Made by a program: the position numbers and the translations under genes. Below the pieces are notes generated by a model that was given only the letters and a program-made list of their open reading frames with translations, made no database searches and was not told the DNA's origin. Of a DNA stretch of 64,000 nt, positions 37,686 through 49,602 are shown piece after piece (within the stretch, counting starts at the first letter, position 1; every line of letters begins with the position of its first letter). This stretch comes from Brevipalpus yothersi (Eukaryota; Arthropoda; Arachnida; Trombidiformes; Tenuipalpidae). The DNA is taken from contig QZCP01000168.1 in the NCBI GenBank assembly GCA_003956705.1, forward strand, positions 250,775 to 314,774. The letters run 5' to 3'.

Positions 37686-40600
37686 TCAATCTTCAATCCA
37701 CTTTCTTCGCTTTTCGCGCGATTCTTTCTGATCACGTCAAAGCCCTCTCATGAACCTGAGGCTCAGATTGGGAAGAGAGAATGAGAGAGACAAGAAAAGG
37801 ATCATTAAGAAAATTTCACTTGATAGCCTTTTCTCACTCTCTTTCTCATTCCACTGACTAGATTATGCAGAGATCTTCTGATTATATGGATGGCGAATAA
37901 TTGTTTCCCCAAAGATTGCGACCTAATTGACTCTTTCTCTCTCTCGCTTTCCTCTTTCCTCTTTGCTCACTGTCCGATGGTTAGTGACTGCCAAAGTATG
38001 AGATTGATATCCATGGGAGTTGCAAAAATTTTATGATTACCTTGAGAATGGTTTCGAAGAATTATCTTCCACATGATTTACATGATAAAAATTCTGTAAT
38101 CCACTCTCGTGATGAACGTACTGGCTATTTAATCTGTGTGAATTAGAGAGAAAGATTTTGCTTTGTATGAGGCCAAACATTTGGCACTCAAGATTTCTTA
38201 AGTATCTCAGTTTCAATTTTCTTTGCTTGCGATTTGATTTTGTAGATGATTTTTGATTGCTAATGAAAAATTATGTGATCAGCATTTAGGTTATGTTTTT
38301 TTTTCATTTTATAAGTTTGATGAAATATTAGGGGCTGTAACAATATTGACGATTTTGGAATATTTTTCTGAAACTTGATGAAGATTGAGTTTTATGAGGT
38401 TTGAATCTGCAGTCTCATCTAGATTTTGGCCAACTGAGTCAATAAAATATCTTCACTATATATCTCCATGGTCTTTGGGAAAAGATCATTCATCAGTTTC
38501 CATAGCAGTTGGCATTACAATGGATTTTCTCAATTATCAAGACTAACTATTCTGCTTAGTTATACTGTCATGATAACTTTTTAGCTTTTGTTGCTCCTGT
38601 TTTCTATCATTGATTGCTCTTATGCGATGTGATCAGCATTTAGGTTATGTAAGGTTTTTATTCGAAAAAAGAAAATGCCAAGATGTGCTTTTGAACTCGA
38701 GATGAAACGAGATAAGTTATTGAATATTTGGGAAGTTACATGAGAATAGGGCTTCATCATTTGATTCTTTTGCTCCTAGGAGATATCCCCATTCGAAACT
38801 TGGTTGAGTTGACACTTTTGAAATCATTAAAAATTCCATGAAATGGAGATTGTTCCCACCAGAAGATAATTCAAAGTTTATCATTTTTGTTCTCTTCAGT
38901 TATAATAAGTCTCTATCTTCCTCAAGTTTTCGATTTTTTCGAGAAGAATTTGATCATTTGATCGCCCGAATATTATAAAATCAGCACTCATTTATGTTTA
39001 TTTGCAACAAAATCGATCGAAATTTGGACACAATTTGAAATTTGAAGCAACAAAAAGATGAATTCTTGAAATTTTATGAGAATGAAATTTCATCTTCCTT
39101 TTTTGGCGATTTTTGGACACTTACTAGACTTTTGGAATGATCGCTAATGATGAATGATGTGATCAGCATTTAGGTTATGTTTTTTTTATTTTACTATTTT
39201 GATGAAATATTACGGGTTATAACAATCTTGAAGATATTGAGATTTCTTCTGATCTTTGATGGGAATTTAGTTTCATCTTATTGTGATGATCGACCTTGTC
39301 TGATCATTCCCCAATTTCTAATAAAATAAACGATAAACAAATTTTGGCAATTACAGTCAAAAATATATTCTTCATATTTCCATGATCGAAGGAGATCACT
39401 CATCTCAAGCTGCAATATATCTATTTCAACATATTCCCTCAACTTTCACCACTATTGACTATTCTGATTGAGCATATCGGAATAAAAACTTTCACCTTTA
39501 TTCTTTTCGAATTTTATTGATTGCTCTAATGAGATGTGATCAGCATTTAAATTTGCTTCTTCATTTTGGAAAAAATTTGATATGCATTCAAATTTAAGAT
39601 AAAACAAAATTGATTCTTGAATATTTCAGGAATTTTATGAGCGTGAAATTTCGGCGTTGGTAAGCAAATTCTCATATCGTTACTAGACTCATGAGATTAG
39701 ACTCTTCCTATTGGACATTTTTAGCTGACTTCTTTGAATTTGGTAAAAGGTTTAGAATAACAGTTATTTTCAAACTCACAAAGAAGTACAAATTCTTTTC
39801 TAGAGGAAATGATTTCAAGGTTTACATCTTTTATCCATTACCCCTTCACAGGTTTCAGTTCTCTTCGATAACCATTGATTTTCGATCACTTGAATAAGAA
39901 GCGGTCAGCATATTTCCGATGTTTGGCATTGTTTCTTCTCGAAAACAAATCATGATCGTTATTCTTCTCACCTCAAAGCAGAAGCTAAATTTCCTAGTGT
40001 AATTTCCTAATTAGATGCTCATTTGTCCCAACCAGCATTTTAATCAATCATACCATATCATTTTGAAATACTCACTTGTTATGTTTGCTCCATTGGCAAT
40101 CATGATTTTTTTCAGCTTTTTGAAATGATGAAGACTTTTCCGTTATTGGAAGCGAAGAATTCATCAATGAGCTCAACTACCAGTTTAAGGTTTGATAGAG
40201 TTTTCAGAAACTTTTTTGTGGGAATCGAACTCAGATCCTTAGAATCCAGGCTATGAACTCAATGCAAATACCTTAGCCCCTAGTCTACTTGAGGACATTT
40301 TGATATCTATTTATTTGATCCTCTTATCAAACTTTTCTGAGAGATTTCCTTCGAAAAGTCGAGTAATCATAGGTGTGAGGAAGATTATTGAACTCATAAG
40401 ACTTTTTTACTAAATTTAGTGGTATTAATATATTTCTATAAGTGTAATTGGATTGAAATTAATGGTATTGATGCTTGATCGTGAAAATTTTTTGGATCAG
40501 ATCATTGATTCGATATATTTTGATTCACTTTTTTTCTTAACTTTCCTGTAAACAATTGACTTTTAACAAAAGACAGAAAGTATAGCTATAATGAACTTTA

Positions 40601-42204
40601 CTATGCTAATGAATAACAGAAATTCTCCAGAGTTCTGAAGATTTTCGAAAAAAATTTACCAGCATCCAGAAGGAAGTAATCCTTTCATCTTGAGAAAATG
40701 TTCACTTTCCTTGTTTTTTCCCATAGCATTCTTCTGAGCAAAAGTTCGTTAGCATTCCTCAATTAGGTGCTTATTCAACTAACTTGATTGTCAACTTTTT
40801 TTTGTCCACTCATTTTCTCTCCTCATTAATCAGATTATCAACTCATGACGAAAGAAACTTAATTATAAGATTTTTTTCTCTCTTGCCCAAAGGACATGAA
40901 GAATAGTTCACATTAATGAACTTAATGAATCATAGTTTCATTCCTAGGAATCTAGGGCGATAAAATTTCAATCTCTCGAGAATGAAAAGCAAGCTTTCTG
41001 CCGTAAATTCTTGAAGTTTGAATTTTTGTCTTAATATTAGACTCACTCAAACAATTTGGTTGCGAATATTTATCATAAACATGAGACTCCAAAACTATTT
41101 CAATGTGTCAACTGAGCTGAGAAAGGGAGTATTCTATGGGCATTCTTCGATAAGTTCAACCAATCATTTGAGAAATATTCTCATTTCATATCTTTGTTTG
41201 TCAAGCAAGTAGGGTAAATACAAAAAAACACCAAATATGTTGGTTACTAATTATTAAATCATAACCAGAAAAAATCCTCAAATCAATTTAATTGATCTGA
41301 CTCTCATCTTTCTTTTCCTTATAAGAGCAAGAATCAGTTATCAGACTTCGAATCTTTGGAAATAAGAGAATTATTCATCTTGAATGTGATCAAGAACTAG
41401 TAAATTTTTCAGCTCCACTTGTTGCCTCTTCATTTATGAGTTGGAAAAGAGGAGAGAAAGAAAAATCTCGAAGCTCTTCTCTCTCTCTCTTTCCCTTTCT
41501 ATTTGCCTTCGAAAAAAAGAGGGATCAGATGTTTGATATCGAAGATATAGATCAAAGTGATAGTAATGAAGGAATCGCATCAAAGGTAAACTGGAATTAC
41601 AAGAATGCAGAGGAACGAAAGAAAATGAATCATTTATCATTTGAGTGAAAAAATTTTTGAAAAATGAACAGGTTTCCATTCTGATTCAACAAGTGTATAT
41701 ATTTGTGACAATTCGTGTGTGATACACTCTGAATATGATTGGAACTTTGAGGCTCAAAGTGATACTAATAATTTTACTTGAGCCTCAAGAAAATTCCACG
41801 ATGATGTATGGTCATTCGATGACAAGAGAATTTATGCAATTAGTGCATTTGGCATGTTTTAAATTGCAAGGTATGCTAGAGAAAAAAAATCACCACATAC
41901 TTCAATTTGATTAATAAAACGCTCTAATTACAAGACATGAGAACAGATGGATGGTTCTCTGCATCACATATTGTTTCTCTTAAGGATTACGTTTATAATT
42001 GATTCTCTGACATCTTATTTGATTAACAGTGTAACTAATGCACCTTGATTAAGTCTAAATTTTATGTAGCATACTTTTTTGCGTACATTCATTTTTTCCC
42101 AAAAGCAGCCAACTATAACTATGTATACATGGTTGAAACATTTGTGTAGCCACGTGCAGATCATTTGAATTTTTTGGTCAACGTAATATTCAGGGATTCC
42201 AGTT

Positions 42205-42262
<58 letters not shown>

Positions 42263-45200
42263 GAGGTGGATGACGATATCAGATAGATGGAAGGGGTTTC
42301 CCGCGTTTAGCTTCGAAAATTATCTATGTAACAGGTAGGCTGATCAATGCCAGCAAATGAAAAATGCAACTGATCATACCCTTGTTGGCCTTGTGGCATG
42401 TGTGTACTCGGCGACTTGTTCACACTAATAATTCTGAATTGTTGCATCATTTTTCTTTATACTTTACTATCCATTCTATCATGCTTGTCCATTTTGAATT
42501 CATGTCTACACGATTTTGGCTACTACTTGAATTAGCAATTACAAGTGAAAACTATCGAGACGCAACGAATAATTTCGAAACTTCTGATCCTCTTCACCAT
42601 GCAAGGTATTGAGAAAAATCCTCATAAATATCAGCTCAATCGAGTTTAGCTAGCATCAAGTGTATATATATGTGTGTGTGGAAGAAAAGACCTTCAATTC
42701 GATGTCCAATTATAGTGGCCAGTTTTGAATTGTATGCTTTTCTTATTCTAGTGGACAAAAGAATTTCTTTTCTCTCTTCACATGATTCATATGATGTTCA
42801 ACTACTGGAGCCTCTTGAAATGGGAAATATCTATCAAGTCCTTGGAATGAACATACACATAATACTTTTATCACAGAGACTTTTGCCTTTTCATAATCTT
42901 GATAATCACATAATTTCTCGTATTTTCCGAGAGTCATTCAATTCCTCAATTCATGGAATTACTATTCATTGGTTTTTCACATTTATTTGCTATTATTGAA
43001 ATTCAATTATGCTCTTATTGGAGATTCGGTGGGAAATTTACTCTTTTAGGAAGTTGATGTCCATTCTTCCTTTATATACACTCGTATAAAGATATATTCT
43101 TCCCCTTTAAGTTGGAATTTTTGTTCAACCATGTTCTAGAAGGTAGAAAAAAAATTCAGTTTCATTCTTAACAATATACTCAAGCAACAACCCAACAACC
43201 CAACAAGCTGTTGTTTTGTTCTGAAAGAAAGATTATCAGTATACTCATAAAGAGTATAACACAATTAATTTGACCAAGTCGCTAAGCTCTAATAGAGTTT
43301 GTAACTGATGAGAGAGAAAGATCATGATTCGAGAGGAGGAATGTTAAAAAGATAGTGAAGTAGAAAGGGAGAGAGAGAGAAAATTTTCGAATCACGATCA
43401 AGTTGGGCTCATTCTTACTGATTCTTAACTTTTATATCTTCACTCTATTCTATTATGAATCTCATCAATTTTAACCGCTATTTCGTTGACCTGACTAGTG
43501 ACGCTTTGTTGATGTTGCTGTTGTTGTTGTTGTTGTTGTGCCATTGACTTTGGCCATCTTTTTTTCCAAAAATTTTTCACGTGAGCATTTGCAAGTTTAA
43601 GGAACATGAATGAGAACGCGATCGTATTAACCTGATGCTGTTTCATGATAATTTTTGTGTGTGTGTGTGTGTGTGTACACAAGTAAGCTTTACTTTTTGG
43701 TCACTTGGAAGATCAAGGAAATGGTAAAAAAATGAATTGAATCGCATCATGGAGCTTTACAAGTTAACCGAAATTTAGTGAAAGGGTAAGAAAGTGGGCT
43801 AATCTTGATGACTGAACGTCTCCAAGATGGAAGAAAGAAAGTGAAGACGAATGAGATTACTTGTTGGTATTCATTGAATTTATTTTTCGTGTAAATTTTG
43901 TGTGCTACCCTTATTGAACAGGACATCAAAATTGGACAAATCATGATCAACAAGTATCTTTTCTCGAGCCAATTTGAATGATAAAAAATGTTACATGATT
44001 GAATTCTGAGCACAAATAATCAAATTTGTATGCTTGCTGTTTCGATACATTTTGCTAACTGGTCAAGTTATGAGTATTCTTGATGATTTTCATCCCAAAT
44101 TTTCAATCAACAGAGAGTATAATATTGGATTGAACGATCACAGCTGAGTGAAAGGAAATTTCTCTCAGTTTGATTGATAGAAAATCTTCTACTGACTGAA
44201 ATCAATTACAGTTAGAAAATGGTACCATTTTTGATTCCTTCAAAGATTCATTTTGAATTTAGATGAGTTATTTCGTCATGTGAAAAAGAGAAAATTATGA
44301 CATTTATAATCTAGGCGATTCTTTGATTTTTTGTAGTTATCAGCATAATTTTAGCATGAAATAATGCTTACAAACAAATCTAGAGATGATTCATGAAGAA
44401 GAATTCATGATTTCAATGGTTGTACCCAAAGAGTTGTCTCGACATTGTAGGACTCGTGAAAAGATAGTCATCAAAACTTGCCCAACTATTAGGCAAACAA
44501 AACAACTCACTTCCCACTTCATAATTCTTTTGACTACCTTCGAATGCTGTTCATTTGTCTGTTTTATGAAAATTACACATGTAGGTGGTTGAATAATTTT
44601 GCTCAGACTAAGCGTAATTTTCAAGGGCTTATGACAAATTTTGAGCCACAAAAGAGAGAGTTTAAAATTGTGATTTCTTTGTGAGTTGATGCTTCACCAA
44701 AAAATATAGACAAGAAAGATCACCAGAACTGCGAGAAAAAGGTCAAAAAAACAAATCATTGTCAGAGCATATTTGATTTCCGTTCAAATCTACATCACCC
44801 AGCGTACATTTATCGTTATATCTTCTTTTCCTGATATAATCAATGAAAAGTCAATTAAAATTTTTCTTTCCTCTATCTTACCAGAAAATCTCGACGTTTG
44901 TGGTGGTAACTATCAGTCTAGTGATAGGCTGTAGTATGGCCATATCATATGTGGGCACAAGTTGGCACGTAGCGGAGGTGTCCATAATCAGTCAGTATCG
45001 AGCTGGCTCACCGGCAAAAGTACATGCCGATGTCGGTGTGTTTATTGGTCTGACAAATGTAAACATCACATATAAATCAAAGTCAAAGAATGAGGATATC
45101 AATTTTAATGAACGTTTTTATTTTATCGGTGCAACCGAAATGAAACAAGAACACGAAACGGCCAAAGCTAAAGGCTTACCGTATCCATTATTAACCATAA

Positions 45201-46511
45201 CCGAATATCTGAGCAAATCTGATGAAGGTTTCTGCTGGGGATTCCAGTATCGTTCGGCTGGTTATTATGCAAAAAATCTTCTCATCATAACCGCAGCAAT
45301 GTGGTTAACCATGATTGTATTACTCTGTGCAGTGCCAAGGTACGGCTATTATATGTTAATCTGGATCGGTGTTATGCTGCTAATCACCGCCACTGTCTAC
45401 TCATTTCTATTACCATATCGTCCATTGGTGATACCATTTGAGAGTGCTTCACTTGAATTCACTTATGGATGGAGTTTTTGGCTAGTAGTGGGATCTGGTT
45501 TTGTGGCAGCCATTTCCGGTGCCGCATTTACACTATTTTCATTTACATCACAATTTTCGACCATATTAGAAGTTGACTATGATACACCGTATCGTTATTT
45601 TGTGGGCAATGATGCCCATCTATTGGGACCATCGGCCAATGGTAATCATCAGCATGCCCTGGCCACGGCAACCAATAGTGCTACCACAGAGTCCACATGT
45701 TGTGGCCAAAAACCGGTGTCCAAACAGAAGAGTGATGCTAGTGTATCCACAATCGAATCATATCCAGTGGGACGTTTGAATTATATTAATTCTAATTATC
45801 ATCAAAGACACAGTGGTACCAGTGGTATCAATAATAATATGCAAACTATATCCACAACATCAACAGCCGCCGCATCACCATGTTCAACAGTGTCCACGGG
45901 CGCTAATCGATCTCTCATAAGTGATGGTGCACAAGGCCAAGAGAATGAAGGGTTTGTTGATGGTGATGAAAAAGAAAATGATACTAGTAAATCAACTTCA
46001 ACCATTAACTTATCTTCCCGTCAAATGCTCACCGGTGACTCCATGAACAACACAACTTTATGTGATGTAAGTATACGTGTGAGTGGAAATCGTTGACGAA
46101 AAATATATTTTCCAATCAAATGAATTGAAATTTCTATGAACAATCCAAAATATATTAATGAAAAATTTTCTCCATACTTCACAGGGGTCAACAAATGCAC
46201 TGAATGGTGTTAATAATAAGAGTTCTAGTGAGAATAGTAATAGTAGTAGATCTAATATTGCCAAGAAACGTTCGATTACAAGTTTCAACTCAAATGATAC
46301 GGTGACCACGAACGATACAAGTGACAATTTATCGAGCAACGATTTGAACGATGTACGAACCGATATTGTCCATGGTAAACGTGCCGTATCATTACATAAT
46401 TTTGGTCGTTTTGAAGAGAAACAGAAACGTGATCGTGATAAACAGCGGGACTTGTCCCGTCCATCCAAGAGTCGATCTAGTAATAATAAATTGCCAAGCA
46501 CTCATCTCTAA
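33015..46511 (+). CDS. DUOXA: Dual oxidase maturation factor (DUOXA / moladietz)
   Basis: Three coding exons, 33015-33188, 44885-46066 and 46185-46511, all in phase 0 with GTAAGT donors and TTACCAG/TTCACAG acceptors, give 560 residues. DUOXA proteins escort the dual oxidase from the ER to the cell surface and stay bound to it during H2O2 production. Recognisable features are a short luminal N-terminus, a first membrane helix ending in the conserved ILPGIR (about residues 31-56), and a second helix from residue 63 that runs into SYVGTSWHVAEVSI. A large extracellular loop has an N-glycosylation site NIT at 118 and the conserved KGLPYPLLTITEYL. Three further helices follow (about 150-270). The C-terminal half (about 275-560) is an unusually long Ser/Thr/Asn-rich cytoplasmic tail, whereas vertebrate DUOXA1 ends near 340. 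Intron 1 is 11.7 kb. No DUOX gene is visible in this window. An AATAAA lies 26 nt after the stop. Confidence 0.93.
35051..35087. repeat. (CT)n microsatellite
   Basis: 37 nt of CT repeat in the DUOXA intron. Confidence 0.9.
36789..36850 (-). repeat. tRNA-like (SINE-type) sequence 1
   Basis: On the minus strand a pol III B-box GTTCGATTCC (36798-36789) is preceded by an A-box-like TAGTTCAGTG about 35 nt upstream. The layout is that of a tRNA-derived element or decayed tRNA, but the arms do not fold into an intact tRNA. Confidence 0.3.
37606..37682. repeat. (CT)n microsatellite, 77 nt
   Basis: One of the longest CT tracts in the window, in the DUOXA intron. Confidence 0.95.
38220..39660. repeat. 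Degenerate ~0.9 kb tandem duplication
   Basis: The 16-mer GTGATCAGCATTTAGG begins at 38275, 38629 and 39159, with a diverged fourth copy at 39536. Copy 1 matches copy 3 beyond the motif (GATGAAATATTA, then GGxTxTAACAAT). Copy 2 matches copy 4 upstream (TTGATTGCTCT). This gives an A-B-A'-B' pattern with a period of about 884-907 bp. It looks like an old tandem duplication with many later changes. Confidence 0.65.
40217..40290 (-). repeat. tRNA-like (SINE-type) sequence 2
   Basis: On the minus strand the sequence contains GGGGCTAAGG, which resembles an A box, and about 50 nt later GAGTTCGATTCCCAC, a very good B box and T arm (GTTCGATTCC at 40230-40221). The length fits a tRNA-derived head. The acceptor stem is not convincing, so a SINE head or tRNA pseudogene is more likely than an active tRNA. 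Confidence 0.4.
42209..42259. repeat. (CT)n microsatellite
   Basis: 51 nt of CT repeat in the DUOXA intron. Confidence 0.9.
43440..43682 (-). other. Gln-rich open frame in the DUOXA intron, doubtful
   Basis: The minus-strand frame encodes a Lys/Trp-rich stretch, then eight Gln, His, two Gln, then a helix-like end (TSQVNEIAVKIDEIHNRIE). A possible acceptor CATCAG lies just before its central part, so it could be a terminal exon of an antisense transcript. There is no ATG in a good context, no recognised domain and no matching upstream exon. The Gln run itself comes from a CAA repeat. Confidence 0.15.
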
Positions 46512-47979
46512 TATGTATTCCTCACTAGAATACGGAGAATAAACTTTTTCACCATTTTCATTCAAGCTTCTGCTTCACAATATTTTCTATCTCATTCAAC
46601 GCTTCAACATACACTGTAGAAGAGACAAATATTCTCAAAAAACCATAATTTAAATAAACGCTTTCAAATTTTGTGGGTGAAGAATTCAGTTCTTTCTCAT
46701 TCACGTAGCTATCTCAGCTAGGCAACTCGGAACTGAACAGATCATGATTCTAAATGAACCGAACCCTGTTAGCATCATAGACTGAAGTACTCTTTGATCA
46801 AAGAGCAGAAAGAGTGAAGCTAATATTTCATATCCAAGTTATTTATAACGTTCAGTGAACATGAATGTACAAGTAAGTAGATTGATTATCAGCACTTTGA
46901 TAATTGAAAACTCACATTGAATTTAAACAAGGTCCCTATTTCTTGACCGGAACGGCATATTGAAGTAGTCCGAACGGGGAAAAATTCAACAGAAAGAGCA
47001 ATACATAAAACTCCGCTGAGTTTCGTAAGTTCACGACAGAAGAATAGATAGAACTCTATACTCCAAAAAGTAGAGTGATTTAAAATCTCTCGCAAATTCA
47101 TTAATAAGGTTCTCTGTGAGAACTTCTTTCGTCCTTATATTTTAAATGATGACATACTAGAGCTCTTGGGACCGAATGATCACCTCCAATTTTCAAATCT
47201 TTGATGATTCTTTTCTGTGTCCATCTGAAAAAAAAGATAGATATGTGTGGATGATGATTGACACTGAAATTCTCTTTTCAGCTTTTCAGATTCCATACTG
47301 AAGAAAACAGAAAATCTTTGAACTAGAACTAATTTAGGGGAGAAGAAAGTGTATTTTGTGAGGTTTAGAGGATTAGAAGGCTTGACACCGCACAAGAGGA
47401 CGGATATCAATCTTGTCAGAGCTAACAGGGACCAAAAGATAGATTTAATCAAACTAAATCAGTTTAAGATGGAGACTCCCATGTTTTGCGACAACAAGTT
47501 AAGTAACAGAATTCCATCATATCTATTCAATAGGAATAAATTAATTTCTAACATTCTTAATAATTGTAACTGTAATTATAAGCTAAAGCTAAGCCTCCGG
47601 ATAGAAATTGAAAGTTTTACAAATTGGAAATCGAAGATCGTAAATCATTCAAAAATCGTGCATTTTACAAAAGGTGAAGAAGAAAATGGAAAATTTTCAG
47701 TGCAGAGTAGAAAAAAAGGAAAATTCTCACCTCTAAGATGCCAGAATCCACAACCATGAGTAACTTGATTCGACAAAAGTCGAGAGAGCTTCTCTTAAGG
47801 CTGACGTAGAAACTTTTTCGATTTCTCATTCACCTGCATTAAACACTCATTTCCCATAACTTTTCATCCCATTCTGCCTTCTCAGCGTTCTATGAGGCTT
47901 GTTACTCACCAATAGGGTAGAATTTTCAACAAACACTTTCTTTCTGGTGAGTAAATATCCTCTGTTTAGTTCGTCGAAC
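46512..47979. other. Convergent 3' region between DUOXA and GPS2
   Basis: Tail-to-tail spacer holding both 3' UTRs. A 137-codon open frame on + (47349-47759) has no ATG at its start and no recognisable domain, so it is not called. Confidence 0.5.
46538..46543 (+). terminator. Poly(A) signal of DUOXA
   Basis: AATAAA 26 nt after the DUOXA stop codon, which implies a very short 3' UTR. Confidence 0.65.
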
Positions 47980-49223
47980 TTAAAAATACATTGAATAGGG
48001 CATGAATCCAGGCTCTCTTCCATCTCTTCCGTGGTTGGACGAGGTTGGATTCGCCCTTTGAACAGGGAAACCACCAGTTATTCCACCGGGCTTTGTTGGA
48101 GCTGGTTGAATAGGTATGAGTGTGGATGCTGATGGATGAGGTACAAGGCTTCCTCGAATACTTTGATAATATTTGCTTGCTTCGTAACCATAAGGATCCA
48201 TCGCTTGACTTTCGGCAGGAAAAGCAGCACCATTGGGAAAAATGTGATAAGCATTCCCTTTGGCATCATATTTCAATTCAGGAGAGCCTTGATGGTAATA
48301 AAGCTGATAGGAGCCAGCTTGAGATGTTCCTAAAGTGATAATAAAAAGATATGATGAGATTACCAAAAAATATAAAATGCAAAAATTTTGACAGATTTGA
48401 AAGATATCAAATGCCAGATGTAATGCATAGTGATAAATTTTTGATCAGACTCACTTGGTAAACTCGTGTAAGGCATTGTAGTTCTGTAAACGGGTAATAT
48501 TCCAGTGTAAGGAACACGAGCGGGTGGTGATGGACTTCGTTCATGGGACCTTTTGAGAGGAACTCTTTTTAGAGCTGAGTTGTTCATCGATGGTGACGAG
48601 GAGTAAGATGAAACAGCGACTAGATTTGTATGATTACTTGAATGGGCATTACTGTTGCTATTATCTACAAGATTGCCAATCATTGGAGTCATGGGCGCGT
48701 TAAGAGCTCGAATAGGCGAATAAAGACAAGGTTGACCCAGCTGAGCTTGCATCATCGATGGGGTTGACAGGTAGTATGGATGATACGGATGACCATTCAT
48801 ATTCTGTTGATTAGCCACCTCAGCCTCTTTTTCCCTTTGCTTTTTACGATTTTCATCTTCATTCAGAACTTTTTTGAGCTTTAGAAAAGCTTCATGCTTA
48901 TTGGCTCTCAATTCTTCTAAATGAGTCTCAAGTTTACTGAGCTGGTCTTTGATATCTTCCAGTGTCATCGCATCTCGTTTTCGCTTCAATTCCATTTCGC
49001 GTCGGTGTCTTTCTTGTTCAGCATCTTGTTCTTCCTCTATTGTGGGAAGAAAATGAGTTGGTTTTAATTCAAGAAAATCAATTCATCTGTATAATTTCGA
49101 GCACCAAAGTGATATGATCATACCTTGTTTTCTTTTCTCATGGCGCCTAATAATGAAGCTTTTCAATTTTTCCCACATTTCGGGTGTAGTCTCAGATCTC
49201 TCAATAGGTACTAAGGATGGCAT
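47980..49223 (-). CDS. GPS2: G-protein pathway suppressor 2 (GPS2), NCoR/SMRT complex subunit
   Basis: Three coding exons, 49223-49124, 49036-48455 and 48329-47980, joined in phase 1 at both introns (GTATGA and GTGAGT donors; ACAATAG and ACTTTAG acceptors), give 343 residues. This is close to the 327 of human GPS2. GPS2 is a core subunit of the NCoR/SMRT-HDAC3-TBL1 corepressor and also restrains JNK and ubiquitin signalling. Residues about 28-100 form a charged coiled coil (EEEQDAEQERHRRE, MTLEDIKDQLSKLETHLEEL, KHEAFLKLKKVLNEDENRKK). This matches the GPS2 region (MSLEETKEQILKLEEKL, then LQLKKVLHEEEKRR) that binds TBL1 and NCoR. The rest is disordered and rich in Pro, Ser, Tyr and His, as in homologues. 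The C-terminus (GFMPYSMYF) differs from vertebrates. It is tail to tail with DUOXA. A CTCF-like site lies about 370 bp upstream. Confidence 0.88.
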
Positions 49224-49587
49224 CTTCAAACAATAGATTCCAATCAGAGGACACACCCAAGAAGATGATTATGATAATCAAATGATCAAAGTTAAACAAT
49301 TTTGTTTTCACAATGAGCAAGATGTGTGTACAGGATGAATTCAATATGCTGCTCTTTTGATTCACCGGTTGAACAACACCAATCTAACAGCAATACAGCC
49401 AATTGTATGAACACAATCAGACACAATTCTTGCTAATCAAATTTAAGGATCACTGTAAATCACACAATAAAACCTTAAATCACTGGATTAATTAATTTCA
49501 TCCTCATTATTGACATCAAGCTTCTTACTTCAAATTGAAGTCTTCAATTGTAATGATTCTGAGGGTCTAAAACAGTTTCTTTTCTGG

Positions 49588-49602
49588 CCACGAGATGGCA
49601 AG
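49588..49602 (+). promoter_or_regulatory. CTCF-like motif upstream of GPS2
   Basis: CCACGAGATGGCAAG fits the CTCF core CCACNAGRKGGCRSY at 13 of 15 positions by eye, failing only at the last two. It lies 365 bp upstream of the GPS2 start codon. Motif match only. Confidence 0.35.

Larger units (their letters stand above)
33189..44884 (+). other. Large first coding intron of DUOXA
   Basis: GTAAGT at 33189 to CCAG at 44884, 11696 nt. It holds several (CT)n tracts, two tRNA-like B-box sequences, and a degenerate duplication at about 38270-39660. A minus-strand Gln-rich open frame is at 43440-43682. I see no convincing nested gene. Confidence 0.75.

Noticed and set aside
40217..40290. Functional tRNA gene
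   Set aside because: The B box is good, but no convincing acceptor stem or anticodon arm can be paired by eye. Listed instead as a tRNA-like repeat.
42670..42999. 110-codon + frame inside the DUOXA intron
   Set aside because: Hydrophobic, AT-driven composition, no domain, no splice signals joining it to other coding sequence.
46058..46501. 147-codon frame on the minus strand
   Set aside because: Antisense shadow of the DUOXA last exon.
47349..47759. 136-codon frame between DUOXA and GPS2
   Set aside because: Starts at GTG, has no recognisable domain or splice context, and lies in the convergent 3' region.
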